DNA from: Phoronis ovalis | Taxonomy: Eukaryota; Phoronida; Phoronidae | Direction: 5' to 3' | NCBI GenBank assembly: GCA_028565635.1 | Contig: JAOXYB010059313.1 | Coordinates: 1 to 10,841, forward strand | Length of the DNA: 10,841 nt | Shown here: one piece after another, positions 6,195-10,841 of the stretch | How the letters are laid out: each line of letters opens with the position of its first letter | Position numbering within the stretch: the first letter of the stretch is position 1 | The notes under the pieces: generated by a model | What the model was told of the DNA's origin: nothing | Seen by the model: only the letters and a program-made list of their open reading frames with translations | The model's database searches: none | Translations under genes and position numbers: made by a program

Positions 6195-9100
6195 CTGTGA
6201 AACAGAACAATTAAATGTTACCATGTATATTCAGTCATTTCCTTAAAACTTAAAATATAGTGAAATTTACAAAACTTTAGAAAACTAAGCTATAAAATAT
6301 AATTCATATTAAAATCAAAGAAATTGAGACATTTTATGACTGATAGTGATCTTCAGTAGGGAATATGAGACAAAAGACAGAGACTTCCCTGTTTAACAAT
6401 AAATGTCACTGATGAAGAAGGCATTTTAGATATGAAGGAGTTGGGATGAAATACCCTTTTGTCCCAAAACTCCACTTGGAATACATTGACAAGCCTAATC
6501 GCATGCACTTGGTGGAGCCCCCAGTCTTCAACCAAAACATTCCTAGAATGCTGCAGCTGTGACATTGTTCATTCATAAAATGCAGTATCATTTGGTTCGT
6601 GACCAGTAGCTCCACCAGGTGCATGCAAAGAGTATTTTAAACCTTTAGATGGCACATAATATGATAAAGTGGTATTGTATAGAGTATACACATTTCCTGT
6701 CCAAAATATTCATTTTCAATTGATATGTAGGAGTTTGCACAACATGAAATAAAGCTTCACAGTTACCACAGATAGTATCACTCCAATCAGGTTCCACTTA
6801 ATTATCTTTTTTCAATTCCTTTGCATTTACTCCACTTGCAAAAAGCCTGTTAAATATTCCTAATGTAAACTTTACTTACACTGCTGAACTTGTTTTGCTC
6901 AAGACATATTTAGCAAGCTTCTAACAGAAATTGAAATGACTAGACAGTACTTTCGTTGAAAGTATTCCCTTTTTTGTCACCCTGACATTATTTATAATTA
7001 TGAAGTTGTATAAGTTTTAAGAATAGTGTCCCAGCAAACAAACCTTTGACGTCTGAAAAATTTTCAGCAGGAATTTCTCGTCCACCATGCCAAATACTGT
7101 CCCGGGCATACACTACATAAGGATCAAGAACACCAGCACAATTCTCAAGAAAACCTCCTGGACCTTTCTCTTCCTTGCGGGAACCTTGTCCCCGATAAAA
7201 CGTGTCCACTCTCTCACTAGCTAACTGTGGTAAACTTACAAATGTTTCGGGTAATAAATGTCCACACTGAAAGACAAAATATTTGGTCATTCTTAAGACA
7301 TAGTAACCTTAAATTCTGCACCCATGCATGGCCCAACATATCTCAAAATATACCATGGTAGCATGTTGTATTGGTATAACACAAATAAGATTTAAACTTT
7401 TTTGTTATGAAATTGATAAAAATTGACTAGAAGTAAATGAATCTGACTTTTGTTTCATTGTGACAATAAAAATGACATTATATGTTTACTGAATGTTTAA
7501 CACAACCTGAGCTATGAGATATACACAGATAAGAATGAAAACTGGTAGCAATCAAAGTAAAGCAAGAAAGTAATGGAAGATCAAATAACACATTAATATT
7601 CTCATGTTTTCTGAATGTCACTTTCTTTTGGCATTTTGTGCAGTTAGTAAGGTGAAGAGTGCTGTTACTATGAGAACACATTTAGCTAGGCCTATTGATA
7701 TATCCAGCTATGTACCTATCATATTTTTGCTTTCTAAGTCTTTCATACAGTGAATTATATTCAGTTTACAATATAGAAGCTTACATCAGATTCTACAATA
7801 GAATCAGAAGCATCTCTTAGATGGCTTAGATAAATATCAACTCCACATATGAATTCCATCATCATCTTATCAACTAAATGTTCCCTGAGTTGTTTCAGGA
7901 AGAGGACATGTTTGCAGGCAGCATTCAACAAATACTCTGGGAGAGGTCTCTGTGCCCATACAGACTCATCTTCCTGAAAATATGTCAATGGTATAGAAAT
8001 ATCATCAAAGCTTGCAGATTAAACATGAAGTAGTTTTGTTGCTATGTAGTATTTACATCAGGGAGACTAGACAAAAGATGGCATCAAATATACATTGTAG
8101 CAGATTCCTTTTATATCCAGCAATTAGGAAACTGGCAGTATTCATCCGCTTAGTGTACGTACTATATATCCCACGTGTATACCTGTATCAGTCCGTAATA
8201 CAAATTCCTGGGCAGCAAAATAACTGGAAAAGGAACTTATTTTAACTACAATATATATCATTTATGAATTTCACCCTCTATAAAACAAACAGTACTAAAC
8301 ATAATTTGATTGACAAATAAACTTTTCATATCAATAAATTACATAGTTACTTAAATTTAGTTGATTCAGGATCGAGAATACTGCCAATAAAAGTTACCCC
8401 GAGTTTAGCATATGACAGCAAATTGGTTAATTAGCACAAGAGGACTCCGGGGGGTACTCAAGGTTTAATGACTACGGGGATGTGCCGCGGAAACCAATCC
8501 AAAATTTTAGCTTGTGGTAGCAAACCCAATCTAAATTTTTTGAAATTTTAGGGTAGCAATCCAAATTTTGTGAAATATAAGGGTAGCAATCCAAAATTTT
8601 AAAATACTTGAGTAGCAATCCATTTTTATGCAAATTGACTGATACAAACCAAATTCCAAAAATTGTTTTACAGATACAAACCTAAAATTAATTAAAATTA
8701 TTTGCTGTAAGCATTGGGTAGCAATCAAAATTTTTGAATTTCTTTACGGTAGCAATCCAAAAAAATACAGTAAGAATTATACAATCCAAATCCAAAATTT
8801 TCAACTGGGCTGCACACCCCCCCTCTAAAAATACGTCGAGTACCCCACCCCCCTCCCGGACTAGGCAGCAGAACTGGGGAATGGATAATTTATATAAAAT
8901 GCGTGCATTAAAGTGCCCCCAGCGAAGAGAGCAGATTACTTATGACATCTTTTAATCGGTGTACTCCTGATTTTAAAAGGGCTCTATATGCCCGGACATC
9001 CTGATTTTAAAGGGATTTTATATGCCTGGACATACCAATAGAAAGTGAGCACTTTTTCAAAATGGTGTCTCCAGAAGAAATTTTCGGGTCTCTATTTTTC

Positions 9101-10485
9101 ATAATTTTAGCCAGTGGTTCATCTAATAGTAATCTTTAAGTCAGAGTGCACACATTTGACTAGAGTTTATACACAGCTGGATGCAAAACCATAAAAATAA
9201 TTATGTCATTTAATATGTTAATGTGAAAGGGTTCAGGATGTCAGAACAGTTATCTATTTAAGGACTGTTTCTGAAAAACAAAATTAATATAGGAAGCAAG
9301 AGGGGAAGTTAGTTTTACAGTTATCAGTAAATTACTGTAGTGTAATACAGTTGGCAAGGTAATTTTAATCTATACGTGACAGGGATAATTTTTCCAGAAG
9401 CAATCCTGAGTTGTAAAAAAATACATTTAGAAATAAAGAATCTTTATTTAGGCAAACCTCTTTCAACTCTTTTCTGATTCGCTGTATATGAACCTCTTCA
9501 GGCTGAACATTTAGATGTTGAAACAAGCAAGAAGCCAAGCCATTCACATATCGTGGCAGATTACCAGTCTTCTTCAAACGATAAACTAACACGTCAGCTA
9601 CCTGTAACAATTCATGTACATAGCAAGAAGAAATTTCATCGAACTGTACTTCTCTCAGCCAGTCAAAACATTTTTTTTTTCATAATCAGTATATTTATTA
9701 TCAACATAGCAATCTTATTTTTCATGTTCGCTTGGCATGAAAGAGCAGCTTTTATGCATGAACAAATTTTTGTACTATTTTTAATGTATCCCAGGTGGTG
9801 GAGTTTTTACAACTAAACTTGAAACATCCTCAATAAAAATATGCCACAGTTTAATATTATGTTTAACTTAATGATTTTGTAAACTAACTGTGACAATTAA
9901 ACTAAACTTATATTCAAAAAATACATGCCTGTTTATAAATTAAAACCTCTCCGCCTGCATATATACAATGCTTATTGTCACTTAGATCTGTAAAACTGAG
10001 TTTTACATTTTTCAAAGTTTAAGCGGGAGGAAAAATCTGACATTCTTTGAAAATACTTTTGTGACTTATGCTCTTTTGAATAATCTTTCACCCCGGCAAA
10101 ATGGACTTCTCAATAAAACAGTGCAAATTACATGTTAAATATACTACAGCCTTTCCATATTGATTTTGTAAAGTAATACTAAACTATGCTCACAAAAGCT
10201 GCAGCTGTACAGTGGCTGTACTCCCCGAACTACCTCAACAGAATTAACCTTATAGAAACGCAAAAAATAATAAATAGCAGTGTGATTTCAACCAGATATG
10301 CAAATTAAAATTGTCTCAAACTGAAATTTCATATTTACAGCTAAATATTACAGTCGGTGTTATAATTCTACTTTAATCTATATAATTGGAAAACGTCTCC
10401 TCACCTGAGTATCAAATATGTTGACTAGTTTTATTTTGTACTGATGGAACAGAAGATCAGAAACACAGCGACAGTCATGAAAGAT
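5002..10485 (-). CDS. EXD1: piRNA biogenesis protein EXD1-like, 5' end missing, 5 exons seen
   Basis: In mammals EXD1 is an RNA adaptor with an inactive DnaQ/RNase D-type 3'-5' exonuclease fold that works with PIWI proteins and TDRD12. The visible exons, in transcript order, are 10405-10485, 9458-9601, 7785-7973, 7044-7266 and 5002-6194. They total 1,830 bases, 609 residues plus TAG, with all junctions GT..AG and in phase. Exonuclease-fold signatures: FHDCR then FDTQVADVL (motif II region), and W..RPLPEYLL (motif III region). The expected motif II Asp is Val, and the motif III Tyr and Asp are Ala and His, so the domain is predicted inactive. After it comes a long Ser/Asn/Gln-rich, probably disordered tail ending in GRGRG. 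Motif I and the N-terminus lie right of the window. An Egalitarian-type relative is less likely, because those keep HDCR.D. Confidence 0.88.
6195..7043 (-). other. EXD1: EXD1 intron (last)
   Basis: A phase-1 intron of 849 bases. It contains the spaced inverted repeat at 6501-6626 and nothing else recognised. The short open frames at 6353-6624 on the minus strand fall within that repeat. Confidence 0.8.
6501..6626. repeat. Spaced inverted repeat in EXD1 intron
   Basis: GCATGCACTTGGTGGAGC at 6501-6518 pairs with GCTCCACCAGGTGCATGC at 6609-6626 (17 of 18), with about 90 bases between the arms. Weaker complementarity continues inward (CAACCAAA at about 6530 against TTTGGTTCG at about 6592). It may be a small foldback element; no target duplication was identified. 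Confidence 0.65.
7044..7266 (-). CDS. EXD1: EXD1 exon after the exonuclease fold
   Basis: 74 codons plus one base. The acceptor is TTTGTCTTTCAG and the donor is AAAG|GTTTGT. It starts CGHLLPETFVSLP and ends AENFSDVK. It is less conserved than the flanking domain. The stretch around YARDSIWHGGREI may match the short post-domain block of mammalian EXD1, but only loosely. Exon identity rests on phase, splice sites and continuity. Confidence 0.85.
7267..7784 (-). other. EXD1: EXD1 intron
   Basis: A phase-0 intron of 518 bases, AT-rich. No repeat, RNA gene or further exon was seen on either strand. Confidence 0.8.
7785..7973 (-). CDS. EXD1: EXD1 exon with motif III region
   Basis: 63 codons, phase 0. 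The acceptor is ATATTTTCAG and the donor is GAT|GTAAGC. The segment W-A-Q-R-P-L-P-E aligns with the W..RPL.E stretch before motif III of RNase D. The following YxxxD positions are Ala (7920-7922) and His (7908-7910). The rest is helical and predicted to close the exonuclease fold. Confidence 0.92.
8447..8859. mobile_element. Foldback/MITE-like element with internal minisatellite (about 413 bp)
   Basis: The ends are inverted: CCGGGGGGTACTC at 8447-8459 against the complement of GAGTACCCC..CCCTCCCGG at 8838-8859. The inner terminal blocks GGGGATGTGCC and GGGCTGCACACCCC also mirror each other roughly. The trinucleotide ACT flanks both outer ends (8444-8446 and 8860-8862), a possible 3-bp target duplication. 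The interior is a diverged tandem array of GTAGCAATCC-AAAATTTT units. There is no coding frame. The superfamily is not assignable from this copy. Confidence 0.7.
8517..8779. repeat. Diverged tandem repeat, about 30-bp unit, 8 copies
   Basis: Units begin with GTAGCAATCC or its variant GATACAAACC at 8517, 8553, 8583, 8612, 8641, 8673, 8718 and 8749. Spacings are 36, 30, 29, 29, 32, 45 and 31. Each is followed by an AAAATTTT-rich tract. The array lies inside the foldback element. Confidence 0.8.
8966..9033. repeat. Tandem dimer of a 34-bp unit
   Basis: Two units of equal length, 8966-8999 and 9000-9033, begin CCTGATTTTAAA, contain TATATGCC and end GGACAT. They differ at a few positions only. 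GGTGTACT directly before the first unit resembles the terminal block of the nearby foldback family. Confidence 0.8.
9458..9601 (-). CDS. EXD1: EXD1 exon, exonuclease-fold middle
   Basis: 48 codons, phase 0. It starts VADVLVYRLKKTGNLP and ends IRKELKE before donor GTTTGCC. The number of residues between HL.V and the later VW motif matches my recollection of human EXD1, which favours this donor over an alternative in-frame GT at 9492-9493. Confidence 0.87.
9602..10404 (-). other. EXD1: EXD1 intron
   Basis: A phase-0 intron of 803 bases. It holds a 10-base T run (9671-9680) and a short hairpin GTACAG-TGG-CTGTAC (10207-10221). An 87-codon plus-strand frame that starts inside the EXD1 exon has a hydrophobic stretch only because the DNA is T-rich. 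Confidence 0.75.
10405..10485 (-). CDS. EXD1: EXD1 exon with motif II region
   Basis: 27 codons, phase 0 on both sides. The acceptor is TTTAATTACAG on the minus strand and the donor is CAG|GTGAGG. It encodes IFHDCRCVSDLLFHQY and ends NIFDTQ, the signature of the EXD1/Egalitarian exonuclease family. At the position where active relatives have Asp (HDCR-x-D) this protein has Val (codon 10462-10464). This is the most upstream exon in the window. Confidence 0.92.
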
Positions 10486-10841
10486 CTGTAATTAAAGAAT
10501 CACATTACATGTAAGACTGGTATTAATATAATTATACACTAATGGTGTATAAAGTTTATACATTTAAGGGATCATCTCAAAAGTTATCTCACTAACCCCA
10601 AACGTATAGCGTTTAATATAGGGGGCAGGGGGGGTAAAATCCACCTACGTTTATGGGTTGGTGCGAAATGAAAACTCATATGCCTAGTGTATACGATATC
10701 TATACTCGTCTACTAAATCTCGAGTGTCCGTCTGTCTGTCTGTCACTCTTTCCACCAAATATCTAAACTATTACATGTAGAATCATGATCTTTTCACACA
10801 TCGTAGGTATCGACGATGGCTCGGGTTCCTCAAATTTTGGG
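10486..10841. other. Right-edge non-coding sequence, probably repeat-derived
   Basis: This is EXD1 intron on the minus strand, with no further exon seen. It holds an 8-bp stem (TTATACAC 10532-10539, GTGTATAA 10545-10552), a G-rich run near 10621-10634, and a TCTG microsatellite (10727-10744) followed by a GC-balanced stretch to the edge. The change in composition from about 10590 suggests an interspersed repeat that continues past the window. Confidence 0.4.

Larger units (their letters stand above)
7974..9457 (-). other. EXD1: EXD1 intron carrying repeats
   Basis: A phase-0 intron of 1,484 bases. Bases 7974-8375 show nothing recognisable. Bases 8376-8403 resemble the ACT..AATGAAAGTACCCCGAG end of the intron-1 repeat. 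The foldback element at 8447-8859 and the 34-bp dimer at 8966-9033 follow. The remainder up to 9457 shows no structure. Confidence 0.8.

Noticed and set aside
8012-8245. A 77-codon plus-strand frame
   Set aside because: Intron sequence of EXD1 without any domain or splice support.
8531-8955. Short frames on both strands over the foldback element
   Set aside because: They are translations of the tandem AT-rich units and flanking repeat, not genes.
9458-9493. An earlier EXD1 donor (GAG|GTTCAT at 9492-9493), which would shorten the exon
   Set aside because: It also keeps phase but removes 12 residues and breaks the residue spacing expected for EXD1. The donor at 9456-9457 fits better.
9553-9816. 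An 87-codon plus-strand frame with a hydrophobic, membrane-like stretch
   Set aside because: It starts antisense inside a secure EXD1 exon, and the hydrophobicity comes from a T-rich tract. No splice, start-context or family signal.
1-10841. Prokaryotic features, CRISPR arrays, tRNA or rRNA genes, viral or toxin genes
   Set aside because: None was seen on either strand. Spliced genes and dispersed repeats show an animal nuclear genome.

Overview
This is a stretch of animal nuclear genome, not a prokaryotic one. It is AT-rich, intron-bearing and dense in decayed non-autonomous repeats. Two conserved protein genes can be assembled exon by exon, with canonical GT/AG junctions and preserved phase. 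The animal is clearly non-vertebrate in style (short genes, this gene pairing). A marine deuterostome-like or lophotrochozoan-like invertebrate fits the repeat style, but the sequence alone does not fix the phylum.

Layout, left to right. Bases 1-410 are non-coding, with a perfect 14-bp hairpin at 25-64. Bases 411-601 form a GC-rich, TATA-less promoter with good YY1, ETS and NRF1-like motifs. A consensus splice donor on the minus strand at its left edge suggests a second, divergent transcript. The + strand gene is a complete ANAPC10 (APC10/DOC1) orthologue: coding exons 880-994, 2533-2695 and 3210-3489, 185 codons, probably preceded by a 5' UTR intron (602-831). Its first coding intron holds a nest of repeats, including a 383-bp hAT-like insertion (1428-1810) inside an older repeat.

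Bases 3490-5001 are the tail-to-tail gap between the two genes and carry candidate poly(A) signals for both strands. The - strand gene is the 3' part of an EXD1 orthologue (piRNA-pathway exonuclease-fold protein): exons 10405-10485, 9458-9601, 7785-7973, 7044-7266 and 5002-6194. Its first exons lie beyond the right edge. Its introns hold a foldback element with about 30-bp internal repeats (8447-8859), a 34-bp tandem dimer (8966-9033) and a spaced inverted repeat (6501-6626).

The two genes have unrelated cellular roles: ubiquitin-ligase substrate recognition in the cell cycle, and germline small-RNA biogenesis. Nothing shows that they act together. The most interesting points are the loss of the DEDD catalytic residues visible in EXD1 together with a C-terminal GRGRG tail, the possible divergent promoter, and the family of shared-terminus foldback repeats.
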